NCBI GenBank assembly: GCA_026399645.1
Contig: JAPLQN010000052.1
Location: 1-52,029, forward strand
Reading direction: 5' to 3'
DNA from: Candidatus Methylopumilus sp.
Lineage (GTDB): Bacteria > Pseudomonadota > Gammaproteobacteria > Burkholderiales > Methylophilaceae
DNA: 52,029 bases
Part shown: positions 32,386 through 43,613 of the stretch, one piece after another
Position numbering within the stretch: the stretch's first letter is position 1
Layout of the letters: every line of letters starts with the position of its first letter
Translations under genes and position numbers: made by a program
Notes under the pieces: generated by a model
What the model was told of the DNA's origin: nothing
Database searches by the model: none
Seen by the model: only the letters and a program-made list of their open reading frames with translations

Positions 32386-33162
32386 TTGATTCCTATTTTA
32401 GTTTTTGATATTGAAACTATTCCTGATATTCAAGGCATTAGATCTTTATATACCTTAGATAAAAATTTATCTGATGATGATGTCGTCAATGTAGCTACTT
32501 ATAAAAGAAGACAAAAAAACGGCTCTGATTTCCTTCAGCACCATCTTCAAAAAATCGTAGCTATTTCGTGTGTCCTTCGAGAAAAAGATCAGTTAAAGAT
32601 TTGGACGCTTGGGGAGGTTGATGATCCTGAAGAGGAAGTCATCCAACGTTTTTTTGATGGCATTGATAAATATACACCCACTCTTGTATCTTGGAATGGC
32701 TCAGGATTTGATCTCCCAGTATTAAATTATAGGGCGTTAATACATGGCATTAACGCATCCAAGTATCTAGACATGGGTGAGATAGATAAAGATTTTAAAT
32801 GGAATAATTATTTAAGTCGATATCACACACGCCATACGGATTTAATGGAATTTTTAGCGATGTTTCAAGGTAAAAATAACGCCCCCCTAGATGATATTGC
32901 AAAGCTCTGTGGCTTCCCAGGCAAGTTAGGTATGGATGGCGGTAAAGTTTGGGACACATACAGACAAGGAGACATTCAATCGATTAGAGATTATTGTGAA
33001 ACTGATGTCGCCAATACTTATCTTGTATATCTTAAATTTCAATTGATCAGAGGCCATCTCAACCAAAATGAATATGCATCTGAAATTAATTTGATGAAAA
33101 ATACAATTCAAGAATACCAAAAAGATTATTGGGATGAATTTCTGTCCGCATGGAAATCTTAG
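32386..33162 (+). CDS. Predicted 3'-5' exonuclease (PolB exonuclease-like)
   Basis: Protein of 258 residues with a DEDD exonuclease fold: VFDIETIPD near the N-terminus (ExoI), LVSWNGSGFDLPVL (ExoII) and YCETDVANTYLVYL (ExoIII). It matches the stand-alone family related to the proofreading domain of DNA polymerase B; its cellular role is not well defined. The start is TTG at 32386, 4 nt after cysM. It is followed by rlmD, an arrangement found in related betaproteobacteria. Confidence 0.87.
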   Translation: MIPILVFDIETIPDIQGIRSLYTLDKNLSDDDVVNVATYKRRQKNGSDFLQHHLQKIVAISCVLREKDQLKIWTLGEVDDPEEEVIQRFFDGIDKYTPTLVSWNGSGFDLPVLNYRALIHGINASKYLDMGEIDKDFKWNNYLSRYHTRHTDLMEFLAMFQGKNNAPLDDIAKLCGFPGKLGMDGGKVWDTYRQGDIQSIRDYCETDVANTYLVYLKFQLIRGHLNQNEYASEINLMKNTIQEYQKDYWDEFLSAWKS

Positions 33163-33172
33163 ACATTTCTAA

Positions 33173-34510
33173 ATGCAAGACGATATAAAACCTAAAAAAA
33201 AATTATTACTCGCCACAATAGAAAATATTGATCAAGAGGGGCGAGGTGCTACCCATATTGATGGTAAAGCTATTTTCGTTGAAGGTGCTCTTCAGGGTGA
33301 GCTTGTCGAATGCGAGTCTTATGTTAAAAAGCCAAGTTACGAAATCGCTTTTACAGAAAGAGTTATTCGGCAATCTAATTTAAGAGTGAAGCCTAAATGC
33401 GATCACTTTAATCGTTGTGGCGGTTGTTCTATGCAGCATTTTGAGTTCCAAGCGCAAATTGCAGCTAAGCAAAGGGTATTCGAAAATACACTATCTCGGA
33501 TTGGTAAAGTTAAAACTGAAACAATACTCACGCCTCTTGCAGGACCTTCATGGCATTACCGATACAAAGGCCGCTTAAGAGTCAAATTTGTTATTAAGAA
33601 AAATAAAGCACTTGTGGGGTTCAATGAAAAAAGAACACATTTCATTGCTGACATTTCTAGCTGTGAAGTGTTACCTCAAACGCTCTCCGATATCTTGCCT
33701 CAACTGCAAGACTTAATCACTCAACTTTCGATTAAAGATCAGATTCCTCAAATCGAATTTGCTGCGGATCAAAAGCATTTGGTTTTAGTGTTAAGAATTT
33801 TAGATGCATTAAATACAAATGATGAATTACTCTTAAATACATTCTCATCTCAACACCCTGTGCAATTTTGGACTCAATCAAAAGGCCCTGATACGATAAA
33901 ACCTTTATCGAAGAAAGATGACGTTAAACTATCTTATGCATTAAAAGAATTTGGGCTGCAGTTTAGTTTTATGCCGTACGACTTTACGCAAATTAATCCC
34001 TTCATTAATCAAGTATTAGTAAGAAGGGCAATGAGTTTATTAAAGCCTTCAAAAGATGATCGTATTTTCGATTTTTTCTGTGGCTTAGGAAATTTCACAT
34101 TACCTATAGCCACGAGTGGTGCAAAAGTGATGGGTATCGAAGGGTCGGCATCGCTTATAGAAAGAGCAAAGCAATGTCGCGATGAAAATCACTTAAATGA
34201 TTTTGTTGAATATCAATGTATGAATTTATTCGACATTACCAAAGAATCCTTATTAAAAATAGGTCATGCAAGTAAATGGCTCATTGATCCACCAAGGGAT
34301 GGGGCATTTCAATTAGTGCAGCTTATTGATGACGACATTCATCCTTCTATCATTGTTTACGTATCTTGTAATCCAGCAACCCTAGCAAGAGATGCTCAAA
34401 TATTAGTGCATGAGAAGGGCTACAAATTAGATAAAGCTGGTATTGTAAATATGTTTCCACATACTTCACATGTTGAATCTATTGCATTATTTGTAAAGAC
34501 GGAATCTTAA
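33173..34510 (+). CDS. rlmD: 23S rRNA (uracil-1939-C5)-methyltransferase RlmD
   Basis: Iron-sulfur m5U methyltransferase of 445 residues. An N-terminal TRAM domain (about 8-65) is followed by the 4Fe-4S ligands Cys76, Cys82, Cys85 and Cys164, the SAM-binding FDFFCGLGNFTLPIA and the catalytic cysteine in VYVSCNPATLARD near 402. It is assigned RlmD from the cysteines and its cysM neighbourhood; the other m5U enzymes RlmC and TrmA are less fitting. Confidence 0.93.
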   Translation: MQDDIKPKKKLLLATIENIDQEGRGATHIDGKAIFVEGALQGELVECESYVKKPSYEIAFTERVIRQSNLRVKPKCDHFNRCGGCSMQHFEFQAQIAAKQRVFENTLSRIGKVKTETILTPLAGPSWHYRYKGRLRVKFVIKKNKALVGFNEKRTHFIADISSCEVLPQTLSDILPQLQDLITQLSIKDQIPQIEFAADQKHLVLVLRILDALNTNDELLLNTFSSQHPVQFWTQSKGPDTIKPLSKKDDVKLSYALKEFGLQFSFMPYDFTQINPFINQVLVRRAMSLLKPSKDDRIFDFFCGLGNFTLPIATSGAKVMGIEGSASLIERAKQCRDENHLNDFVEYQCMNLFDITKESLLKIGHASKWLIDPPRDGAFQLVQLIDDDIHPSIIVYVSCNPATLARDAQILVHEKGYKLDKAGIVNMFPHTSHVESIALFVKTES

Positions 34511-34523
34511 AAATCATTTAACC

Positions 34524-35006
34524 ATGCATATTAAAATTTCAATTGCAGAACAGAAGCTTCATTTATATCGTGATGATAATGTATGGGTAAAATCTTTTGC
34601 AATCTCCACTGCAGAAAAAGGCATAGGTCAACATAAAGGAAGTTTTTGTACGCCTTTAGGTCAACATATTGTTCGTGCAAAAATTGGTCAAGGTGCGCCT
34701 CTCAATGCTCAGTTTGCAGCTCGAAGACTGACAGGAAAAATATGGCATCCATCGATATCTGCAAACAACTCAAAAGAGGATTGGATTTTAACCCGCATAC
34801 TTTGGCTCTCAGGTCTCGAGATTGGATTTAATCGCCTTGGAAATCAAGATACGATGCAGCGTTTTATCTATATTCATGGGACTAATGATTTAGCCCGCCT
34901 AGGTAAGCCTGTATCACATGGATGTATTCGTATGGACAATCAAGATATCATTGATTTGTTTGATCAAATTAATACAGGCGACCATGTATTGATCAGTGAA
35001 ATCTAA
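34524..35006 (+). CDS. L,D-transpeptidase (YkuD domain)
   Basis: Protein of 160 residues made up almost only of a YkuD catalytic domain, with IYIHGT (His118) and SHGCIRM (Cys134), the catalytic dyad region. Such enzymes cross-link peptidoglycan or attach proteins to it in the periplasm. Here no signal peptide is visible: the protein starts directly with MHIKISIAEQKLHLY. Either export uses another route, the start is wrong, or it acts elsewhere. It lies 13 nt after rlmD; nagZ is two genes downstream. Confidence 0.85.
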   Translation: MHIKISIAEQKLHLYRDDNVWVKSFAISTAEKGIGQHKGSFCTPLGQHIVRAKIGQGAPLNAQFAARRLTGKIWHPSISANNSKEDWILTRILWLSGLEIGFNRLGNQDTMQRFIYIHGTNDLARLGKPVSHGCIRMDNQDIIDLFDQINTGDHVLISEI

Positions 35007-35007
35007 T

Positions 35008-35706
35008 ATGTATAAAAACCAATACCGATATTACGATCTTGTCATGGCAGCATTTGTGACAGTATTAATCACATCAAACTTAATTGGACCTGCAAAAATT
35101 TCTCAAGTGGAGGTTCCATTTTTTGGCCTTCTTACTTTCGGTGCTGGTGTTTTATTTTTCCCTATCTCATTTATTTTTGGTGACATCCTCACTGAGGTTT
35201 ATGGTTATGCTGCTTCAAGAAGAGTGATATGGGCAGGTTTCATAGCGCTTGCTTTTGCATCTTTTATGGCTTGGATGATTGTGGCATTGCCACCTGCACC
35301 TTATTGGCAGAATCAAGAAGCCTATGAAATAGCATTTGGTTCAGCTTGGCGAGTTTCTTTAGCAAGTTTGGTAGCTTTTGCTGCAGGCGAATTTGTAAAC
35401 TCTTTTGTATTAGCAAAAATGAAAATTATGACAAAAGGAAAATACTTATGGAGCCGTACGATAGGATCTACCATTGCAGGGGAGGCGATTGATTCTATTT
35501 TATTCTATCCATTAGCTTTTTATAATAGCGGCGTGATTCCAAATGACAAAATCATCCTAGTCGTGATTGCACAGTTTGTTGCCAAAACGCTGATAGAAAT
35601 TTTATTTACACCAGGGATTTATAAGATTGTTGCTTTCTTAAAAAAGAAAGAAAATTTAGATCATTTTGATACACGCACCAATTTCAATCCCTTTGTTTTT
35701 AAATAA
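35008..35706 (+). CDS. yhhQ: Queuosine precursor transporter YhhQ (VUT family)
   Basis: Membrane protein of 232 residues with about six hydrophobic segments and the VUT family core, SFIFGDILTEVYGYAASRRVIW and GSTIAGEAIDSILFYPLAFY. It imports precursors such as preQ0/preQ1 for the tRNA base queuosine. ATG at 35008 starts 1 nt after the L,D-transpeptidase stop; a GTG at 34996 would add four residues and overlap that gene. No queuosine synthesis genes lie in the window. Confidence 0.9.
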   Translation: MYKNQYRYYDLVMAAFVTVLITSNLIGPAKISQVEVPFFGLLTFGAGVLFFPISFIFGDILTEVYGYAASRRVIWAGFIALAFASFMAWMIVALPPAPYWQNQEAYEIAFGSAWRVSLASLVAFAAGEFVNSFVLAKMKIMTKGKYLWSRTIGSTIAGEAIDSILFYPLAFYNSGVIPNDKIILVVIAQFVAKTLIEILFTPGIYKIVAFLKKKENLDHFDTRTNFNPFVFK

Positions 35707-35727
35707 TATGAACGTTATTCAATCAAA

Positions 35728-36747
35728 ATGAAGATGGGCCCATTAATGATTGATGTTGAAGGGTTTGTATTAACCGATGCAGATATTAAAAGAATTTCGC
35801 ACTCCTTAGTTGGCGGACTTATTTTATTTACAAGAAACTATCAAGACACGACTCAATTAAAGACATTAACAGATTCTATTAGAAAAATAAGGGGCCATGA
35901 CTTCTTAATCGCTGTAGATCATGAAGGTGGTCGTGTACAAAGATTTAGAGAGGGCTTTACTGCGATCCCTGCTATGAGAAAGTTAGGCGAAATTTGGGAT
36001 AACGACCCCAAAAAAGCAAATCACTTAGCTTTTTTAATTGGCCAAATTATTGCGATTGAATTAAGAGTATTTGATATTGATTTTAGTTTTATACCCGTTT
36101 TAGATATTGATTACAGCGAAAGTACCGTGATTCGAGATAGAGCCTTTCATGGCGATATTGAAGCCATTAAAACTTTGGCATCTCACCTTTTGGAAGGTTT
36201 AAATGAGGGGGGCATGCAAGGCGTTGGAAAACACTTCCCAGGACATGGGTATATTAAGGCCGATTCACATCTAAGTATTTCTGAGGATACGAGAACGCTC
36301 GGCGAGATTGAGTCTAAAGATATGAGTATTTTTATATCATTAATCAAGCATGGATTAAATGCAGTGATGCCGTCCCACGTTCTATACTCTGCCGTAGATA
36401 AAGATCCAGCCGGGTTTTCGCATTTTTGGCTACAAAATCAATTAAGAGAAAAGGCTCATTTTCAAGGCGCTATTTTTAGCGACGATATGAGTATGAAAGG
36501 GGCTATGCTTGGCGGTGAAATGAAGGATAGAATTATCAAAGCGCTCGAGGCTGGCTGTGACATGGTTTTGCTATGTAATAGCCCGCAATTGGTAGATGAA
36601 GTTTTGCTTCAATTGGACTGGAAATTGTCATCTGAAAGTATTGGAAGGCTTCTTACGATGAAAGGCTTTAAAGAGCCTCATATAGCCCTAAAAACATCAC
36701 AAGAAAAAGGTTTCAAGGATATGACAGCTGAAATTATGGCTATGTAA
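35728..36747 (+). CDS. nagZ: Beta-N-acetylhexosaminidase NagZ
   Basis: Cytoplasmic glycosidase of peptidoglycan recycling that removes GlcNAc from anhydro-muropeptides. It is a glycoside hydrolase family 3 enzyme of 339 residues, with DHEGGRVQR at 64-72, the catalytic loop KHFPGHG at 168-174 and the nucleophile aspartate in FSDDMSM (Asp252/253). The start MKMGPLMIDVEG fits the family. It is followed by a promoter and yccA. Confidence 0.95.
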   Translation: MKMGPLMIDVEGFVLTDADIKRISHSLVGGLILFTRNYQDTTQLKTLTDSIRKIRGHDFLIAVDHEGGRVQRFREGFTAIPAMRKLGEIWDNDPKKANHLAFLIGQIIAIELRVFDIDFSFIPVLDIDYSESTVIRDRAFHGDIEAIKTLASHLLEGLNEGGMQGVGKHFPGHGYIKADSHLSISEDTRTLGEIESKDMSIFISLIKHGLNAVMPSHVLYSAVDKDPAGFSHFWLQNQLREKAHFQGAIFSDDMSMKGAMLGGEMKDRIIKALEAGCDMVLLCNSPQLVDEVLLQLDWKLSSESIGRLLTMKGFKEPHIALKTSQEKGFKDMTAEIMAM

Positions 36748-36764
36748 AAAAATTTAAATGAATA

Positions 36765-36791
36765 TTGAAACTATTTAGTAAGTTATATAAT
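36765..36791 (+). promoter_or_regulatory. Probable promoter of the yccA-like gene
   Basis: TTGAAA (36765-36770) and TATAAT (36786-36791) are separated by 15 nt, slightly shorter than ideal. The -10 is a perfect match. It lies 37 nt before the start codon in the spacer after nagZ. Confidence 0.55.
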
Positions 36792-36828
36792 CTATGAGAT
36801 GTATTAAAAACTTTTAAGAGGAAAACAT

Positions 36829-37515
36829 ATGCAAGAAAATATAAGAATTGAAAGCCAGTCGCAATCAGTATTAGCGACAAATAAAGTCCTTAGAAATACT
36901 TATGCTTTACTTGGTTTATCGCTTATTCCTACCGCAATTGGCGCATACATAGGCATGAGCATGAATTTCTTATTTGCTCAACAGCATCCTATTATATTTG
37001 CCGTTATGCTTTTAGCAGGTATGTTTGGTTTATTTTTCGCAATTCAAGCAAATCGTAATAACAGCTTAGGCGTTGTTTTCTTATTAGCACTCACTTTATT
37101 TTTAGGTGTGATGTTAGGTCCGATTCTTCAAGTAGCTTTCAGTTTAAGTAACGGAGCTCAAATCGTAGGTCTAGCAGCAGGCGGTACAGCTGCCATATTT
37201 TTAACCTTAGCTACTATCGCTACTACGACTAAAAAAGATTTTAGCTTTATGGGAAAGTTTTTGATGATTGGTATCATTCTTCTCATCTTAGCTTCGCTTG
37301 CTAATTTATTTTTCCAAATACCTGCGATGGCTTTAGCATTGTCTGGTGTTGCAGTTTTATTATTCTCTGGCTTCATTCTTTATGACGTAAGCCGTATTGT
37401 GAATGGTGGAGAAACGAACTACATCATGGCAACGTTAGCGCTTTATATGAACATCTATAACTTATTTGTAAATCTACTCCAGTTATTGATGGCTCTCTTA
37501 GGCAATAGAGACTAA
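36829..37515 (+). CDS. Bax inhibitor-1 family membrane protein (YccA-like)
   Basis: Protein of 228 residues with seven hydrophobic segments and the family signature near the end (GFILYDVSRIVNGGETNYIMATLALYMNIYNLFVNLLQLL). In E. coli the homologue YccA interacts with the FtsH membrane protease. A clear Shine-Dalgarno, AAGAGG (36816-36821), sits 7 nt before ATG. It has its own promoter and ends in a strong bidirectional terminator, so it is a single-gene unit. Confidence 0.93.
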   Translation: MQENIRIESQSQSVLATNKVLRNTYALLGLSLIPTAIGAYIGMSMNFLFAQQHPIIFAVMLLAGMFGLFFAIQANRNNSLGVVFLLALTLFLGVMLGPILQVAFSLSNGAQIVGLAAGGTAAIFLTLATIATTTKKDFSFMGKFLMIGIILLILASLANLFFQIPAMALALSGVAVLLFSGFILYDVSRIVNGGETNYIMATLALYMNIYNLFVNLLQLLMALLGNRD

Positions 37516-37528
37516 GTTAATTTAGTTT

Positions 37529-37559
37529 AAAAAAAGCCGTAGTTTTCTACGGCTTTTTT
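37529..37559. terminator. Bidirectional terminator between the yccA-like gene and tadA
   Basis: GCCGTAG (37536-37542) and CTACGGC (37547-37553) enclose loop TTTT, flanked by an A-run on one side and a T-run on the other, so it works in both directions. The tadA stop codon (37549-37547) lies inside the stem. Confidence 0.9.
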
Positions 37560-38008
37560 CTTTTCGAAAGAAAGAAATCTTTTAGTATTTGGCTGCATTC
37601 CTCTTCTAAGACGCCCCCCATAGCTTCTGCATGATGGTTAATTTCTTTGATACCAATGAGATCAACCATGCTTCCGCAAGCACCCGTCTTGTGGTCCGGA
37701 GCGCCATAGATCACTTTCCCAATACGCGCGTGTTGAATAGCACCTACACACATAGCACAGGGCTCAAGAGTCACATAAATCGAGCAGTCTTTTAATCTAT
37801 AATTTTTGAGGAATTTAGCTGCTTCTCTTATGGCATTAATCTCAGCATGTGAAGTGGGGTCATGGTCGCTAATTGATGTATTCATCCCCCTACCTATAAC
37901 TTCACCATTCCGAACAATGACGGCACCTACAGGTACTTCATCTTTTAATTCAGCTTTTTTTGCCAGCTCTAAAGCAAGCCTCATAAACTTAAGATCTTCA
38001 TCATTCAT
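37547..38008 (-). CDS. tadA: tRNA adenosine(34) deaminase TadA
   Basis: Makes inosine 34 in tRNA-Arg. Protein of 153 residues with the zinc deaminase motifs HAE (His54, Glu56) and PCAMC (Cys84, Cys87). VPVGAVIV and the neighbourhood of these motifs match TadA rather than a nucleoside deaminase. Its TAG stop is embedded in the stem of the shared terminator. It lies 8 nt after the psiE-like gene. Confidence 0.94.
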   Translation of the reverse strand: MNDEDLKFMRLALELAKKAELKDEVPVGAVIVRNGEVIGRGMNTSISDHDPTSHAEINAIREAAKFLKNYRLKDCSIYVTLEPCAMCVGAIQHARIGKVIYGAPDHKTGACGSMVDLIGIKEINHHAEAMGGVLEEECSQILKDFFLSKRKKP

Positions 38009-38016
38009 GAAGTAGT

Positions 38017-38487
38017 TTATTTTCTCTTAAGGTCGGGGATTGTTTTTCTAAAACGAATGACGAGGATATAAAGAACACCAATTAGAAATGCACCTCCTAC
38101 CCAAATGCCAACTTCTTCAAGGGTTGGTTTTGCTTCCTGAACTGGAAGCACGATTAGCTTTCTAAGAAAAAGCACCATCACAACCTCAATGAAAGTTTCA
38201 ACTTCCAATTTACTTCCATTGAGATAGCGCATTTCAGCTGAAATAAGGGCCGATATTGACCAAAGCAACATTAGTGTGCCAAGCGCATGAATAAAGCCAT
38301 GAATGAGATTGTTGGCATGGGCTGCAATACTGATTTCAACGAAGAAAAGCCAAGTAAACATGATGATAGATGTCGCCAAAGCTAAACCAATCACAATATG
38401 AGCAAAACCATTTAAATACAGCATAGCTTTGATAGCAAATCGATTTATGCCTTTAAATTCGGACGGAAGTTCAGTTTGAATCATCAT
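38017..38487 (-). CDS. PsiE-like membrane protein
   Basis: Protein of 156 residues with four hydrophobic segments and the phosphate-starvation-inducible PsiE family core, LEVETFIEVVMVLFLRKLIVL. Function unknown; E. coli psiE responds to phosphate and cAMP, but no Pho box was seen here. Two adjacent ATG codons may start it. It is divergent from the nitroreductase gene, whose promoter lies just upstream, and is co-directional with tadA. Confidence 0.83.
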   Translation of the reverse strand: MMIQTELPSEFKGINRFAIKAMLYLNGFAHIVIGLALATSIIMFTWLFFVEISIAAHANNLIHGFIHALGTLMLLWSISALISAEMRYLNGSKLEVETFIEVVMVLFLRKLIVLPVQEAKPTLEEVGIWVGGAFLIGVLYILVIRFRKTIPDLKRK

Positions 38488-38507
38488 GGAATCCTTGTTA
38501 ATTAAAT

Positions 38508-38536
38508 TTGAAGGAAGTGAAAACTATCTTTATTAT
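38508..38536 (+). promoter_or_regulatory. Promoter of the nitroreductase gene
   Basis: TTGAAG (38508-38513) and TATTAT (38531-38536) are spaced by 17 nt and would start RNA near 38543, about 27 nt before ATG 38570. This supports the shorter gene model over the open frame reaching back to 38486. Confidence 0.65.
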
Positions 38537-38569
38537 AGAGATAACTTTAAATATAAAGATAGTGCCCCA

Positions 38570-39166
38570 ATGAAAAAACCAGCGATTACCGAACAGCCCA
38601 TTCATGGCGTTTTGGCAGATAGATGGAGTTCAAGAGCTTACGATCCGACTCAGTTTGTTTCTCAAGAATTACTTTTATCCCTTATGGAAGCCGCAAGATG
38701 GAGCCCTTCATGCATGGGAGATCAGCCGTGGCAATTTATCGTATTTAATAAGAAAGATGCAACGCCTTGGACGCAGGCACTTAATTGTTTGTCTATAGGG
38801 AATCAAAATTGGGCTATGGATGCATCAATTTTAATTTTAGCTTGCGCTCATCAAAACTTTTCGAATAGTGAGAAAACTAACCGATGGGGCCAGTATGATA
38901 CAGGCGCATCTTCCGAAAATATCTGTCTTCAAGCCACAAGCCTTGGGATGGTGGCTCATCAAATGGGTGGATTTGATGTTGAAAAAACGAGACAATTATT
39001 TCAAATTCCAAGCCAATATGATTTAATGTCTTTTATTGCGATTGGTTATCCACTCGCTATAGAAAAAGTAAATGCTGAAGCATTAGCTAAAGAAAAAGAA
39101 GCTAGAAAGCGCAAACCCTTAAGAGAAATTTTTTATACCAATCAATGGGGCGAACAGTCGATATAG
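38570..39166 (+). CDS. Nitroreductase family protein
   Basis: FMN-dependent nitroreductase-type protein of 199 residues. RWSSRAYD, EAARWSPSCMGDQPWQFIVF and SENICLQATSLGMVAHQMGGFD match flavin- and substrate-binding parts of the family. The native substrate is unknown. I chose ATG 38570; the upstream open frame (from 38486) contains the promoter and adds unrelated residues. The thioredoxin gene follows after 31 nt. Confidence 0.9.
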   Translation: MKKPAITEQPIHGVLADRWSSRAYDPTQFVSQELLLSLMEAARWSPSCMGDQPWQFIVFNKKDATPWTQALNCLSIGNQNWAMDASILILACAHQNFSNSEKTNRWGQYDTGASSENICLQATSLGMVAHQMGGFDVEKTRQLFQIPSQYDLMSFIAIGYPLAIEKVNAEALAKEKEARKRKPLREIFYTNQWGEQSI

Positions 39167-39197
39167 TTTTTTCAATCGAATATAACTAGGATACTAG

Positions 39198-39587
39198 ATG
39201 GCAACAGTAAAACTTACAAAAAAGAACTTTAAAAAAACAATCGAAGATAATGATTTTGTTATTGTTGATTTTTGGGCGCCATGGTGTGAACCTTGCGTTG
39301 AATTTACGCCGATATTTGAAGCAGCTTCAGAAAAGAATAAAGATATTTTATTTGGGATGGTCGATATAGAAGCAGATACAGAAATTGGTGAATATTTCCA
39401 AGTTGATAAAATACCAGGCCTTCTTATTATTAGAGAGCAAGCAGGTATTCATACTCAAATCGGTCAAATTGGTGCCTCGGCGCTTGATGAAATTATCAAG
39501 TGGGCAAGAGAACACGATATGTCAACTGTCAGAGATTATTACGAAAGAGAAGCTAAAGGCGAAATTAAGGTTGCCCAAGAAAAGTAG
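39198..39587 (+). CDS. Thioredoxin-like protein with CEPC active site
   Basis: Single thioredoxin domain, 129 residues. The active site is WCEPC (Cys30, Cys33) rather than WCGPC, and the cis-proline loop reads KIPGLL instead of the common IPT. The C-terminal part (about 105-129) is an acidic and basic helix beyond the normal fold. The altered dipeptide may shift redox potential; a true electron-transfer role is likely but unproven. AGGA about 8 nt before ATG acts as Shine-Dalgarno. Its last 23 nt overlap the 3' end of nlpD on the other strand. Confidence 0.88.
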   Translation: MATVKLTKKNFKKTIEDNDFVIVDFWAPWCEPCVEFTPIFEAASEKNKDILFGMVDIEADTEIGEYFQVDKIPGLLIIREQAGIHTQIGQIGASALDEIIKWAREHDMSTVRDYYEREAKGEIKVAQEK

Positions 39588-40539
39588 TCGGATCAACTGA
39601 CTGACCTTGTTTTCTAATTTCAAAGTGAAGTTTCACTTTGTCAGCTCCAGAGTCACCCATCGTTGCGATCTTTTGCCCCTTCATAATGACCTGTCCTTCT
39701 TTAACGAGAAGTTCTTTGTTGTGAGCATACACAGATAAATAAGAGTTATTGTGTTTAATGATCACAAGTTTGCCATAGCCTTTTAAATCTTCCCCGCTGT
39801 AAATAACCTTGCCCGGACCAGCTGCTTTAATTTCTTGACCGAGTGTTCCTACAATATCAATTCCCTTTTGGCCTTGCGCTTCGTTAAAAAGATTTTCTAA
39901 CTTACCTTTAGTGGGCCATTGCCAATCTAATTTATCTTCTAAAGCAACAGGTGCACTTTCTTTAGATGTTATTGATGCGACATTATTTGTAGTTTGTGGT
40001 GTCGTCGTTTTTTGGTTATAGGCTTCATCCGTATATTTCTCTCTAAAAGCTTTAGGGCTATCTAGGTGAGAAGTGCCACTTGTGACTGGTTTCGTTTGAG
40101 ATTGAGTTTGAGCTGAAGCTTCCGTGTTGGCAGCTGCTTCTTCATTATTTTTTAATGGTGTTGTGACGACATCTTCATTTTTTTTCATTTCATTTGTAGT
40201 GACAACAGGATTGTTTGTTTTAACTTGATCGAATTTTATTTTTTCGCCCACTTTAATCGCATAAGGCTCTTTAATATCATTTGCCTGTGCAACTTCTTTG
40301 TAATAAAAACCACAATCAAGACTTAAGCTATAAAGAGTGTCTCCCGGTTTGACGATATAAACATCTGGGCATGGCTGACTCGGATCCCTTTTGACTCTCG
40401 CGACAGATTTATTTTTTTGTATTGTAGTTGATTTATCTGCAGGAATTTTTTTCTCAGTGACTGGCGCTGGCGCATTGGATGCGCAGCCAGCGACCAAAGA
40501 AAATAGTGCCATATAAATAATAAAAAAATTCAATCTCAT
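39565..40539 (-). CDS. nlpD: NlpD-like lipoprotein with LysM and LytM (M23) domains
   Basis: Protein of 324 residues with a lipobox (SLVAGC, Cys19), a LysM peptidoglycan-binding domain ([18 protein letters not shown] onwards, about 58-105), a low-complexity T/N/Q-rich linker and a C-terminal M23 domain (about 215-320). The M23 metal site is degenerate: the first histidine is replaced in GQKGIDI, as in E. coli NlpD. It is therefore probably an activator of a cell-wall amidase rather than a hydrolase. It overlaps surE by 4 nt. Confidence 0.9.
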   Translation of the reverse strand: MRLNFFIIYMALFSLVAGCASNAPAPVTEKKIPADKSTTIQKNKSVARVKRDPSQPCPDVYIVKPGDTLYSLSLDCGFYYKEVAQANDIKEPYAIKVGEKIKFDQVKTNNPVVTTNEMKKNEDVVTTPLKNNEEAAANTEASAQTQSQTKPVTSGTSHLDSPKAFREKYTDEAYNQKTTTPQTTNNVASITSKESAPVALEDKLDWQWPTKGKLENLFNEAQGQKGIDIVGTLGQEIKAAGPGKVIYSGEDLKGYGKLVIIKHNNSYLSVYAHNKELLVKEGQVIMKGQKIATMGDSGADKVKLHFEIRKQGQSVDPTTFLGQP

Positions 40540-41285
40540 TTAAAGTTATTCATCCAGGTTTTTAAATCATTAATTTGATTATGTCTTGTAAGGTCTGCGT
40601 GAATGGGGGATACAGATACAAAGCCATGGCCTACTGAATAGAAATCAGTACCTTCTCCTCCATCATTTGGTAAGCCGGCAGCACCCACCCAATAAGAAGT
40701 ATTGCCATCAATATCTTGTGTTTTATTGACAGGCTCAGCTTTATGTCTTTTTCCAAGCCTTGTGATGTGTATACCTTGAATTTTTTCTAAGGGAACATCA
40801 GGCACATTAATATTTAAGAGCATAGCTTCTTTAGGTTTATTGTTTTGGTAATGCAAAATAAGATCATTTGTAATAGATGCGGCCGTTTCAAAGTAGGTTG
40901 CTTCGTGTTGTGACATTGAAATAGCAAAGGAAGGGATGTCTAGCAAGAAGCCTTCCATAGCAGCTGCTACCGTGCCAGAGTAAATGGTGTCATCACCCAT
41001 GTTCGCGCCATTATTAATACCAGAAATCACCATGTCTGGCATCTTATCTAACAAGCCCGTTAATGCTAAATGCACGCAATCAGTTGGTGTGCCATTAATA
41101 TAGTAATAATCTTTTTCAACTTCTGTAACTGTCAATGGAAGATCAAGCGATAAAGAGTTACTTGCACCACTTCTATTCCTATCAGGTGCGACAATAGTAA
41201 CGTGCGCGATTTTTTTTAAATAACTTGCAAGCGTTTTAATACCAGGCGCGTCGTAGCCATCATCATTAGATAAAAGAATATTCAT
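40536..41285 (-). CDS. surE: 5'/3'-nucleotidase SurE
   Basis: Metal-dependent nucleotidase of 249 residues. The N-terminal NDDG at 7-10 binds the metal, [11 protein letters not shown] forms part of the active site, and [25 protein letters not shown] is the family hallmark. It dephosphorylates nucleoside monophosphates. In many proteobacteria pcm stands between surE and nlpD; here nlpD follows directly with a 4-nt overlap. Confidence 0.95.
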   Translation of the reverse strand: MNILLSNDDGYDAPGIKTLASYLKKIAHVTIVAPDRNRSGASNSLSLDLPLTVTEVEKDYYYINGTPTDCVHLALTGLLDKMPDMVISGINNGANMGDDTIYSGTVAAAMEGFLLDIPSFAISMSQHEATYFETAASITNDLILHYQNNKPKEAMLLNINVPDVPLEKIQGIHITRLGKRHKAEPVNKTQDIDGNTSYWVGAAGLPNDGGEGTDFYSVGHGFVSVSPIHADLTRHNQINDLKTWMNNFK

Positions 41286-41286
41286 A

Positions 41287-43591
<2,305 letters not shown>

Positions 43592-43613
43592 CTAGGAGAT
43601 ATATAGTGTTATT

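Noticed and set aside
38486-38569. Longer nitroreductase frame
   Set aside because: A TTGAAG-N17-TATTAT promoter sits inside this stretch, and the extra residues do not resemble the family.
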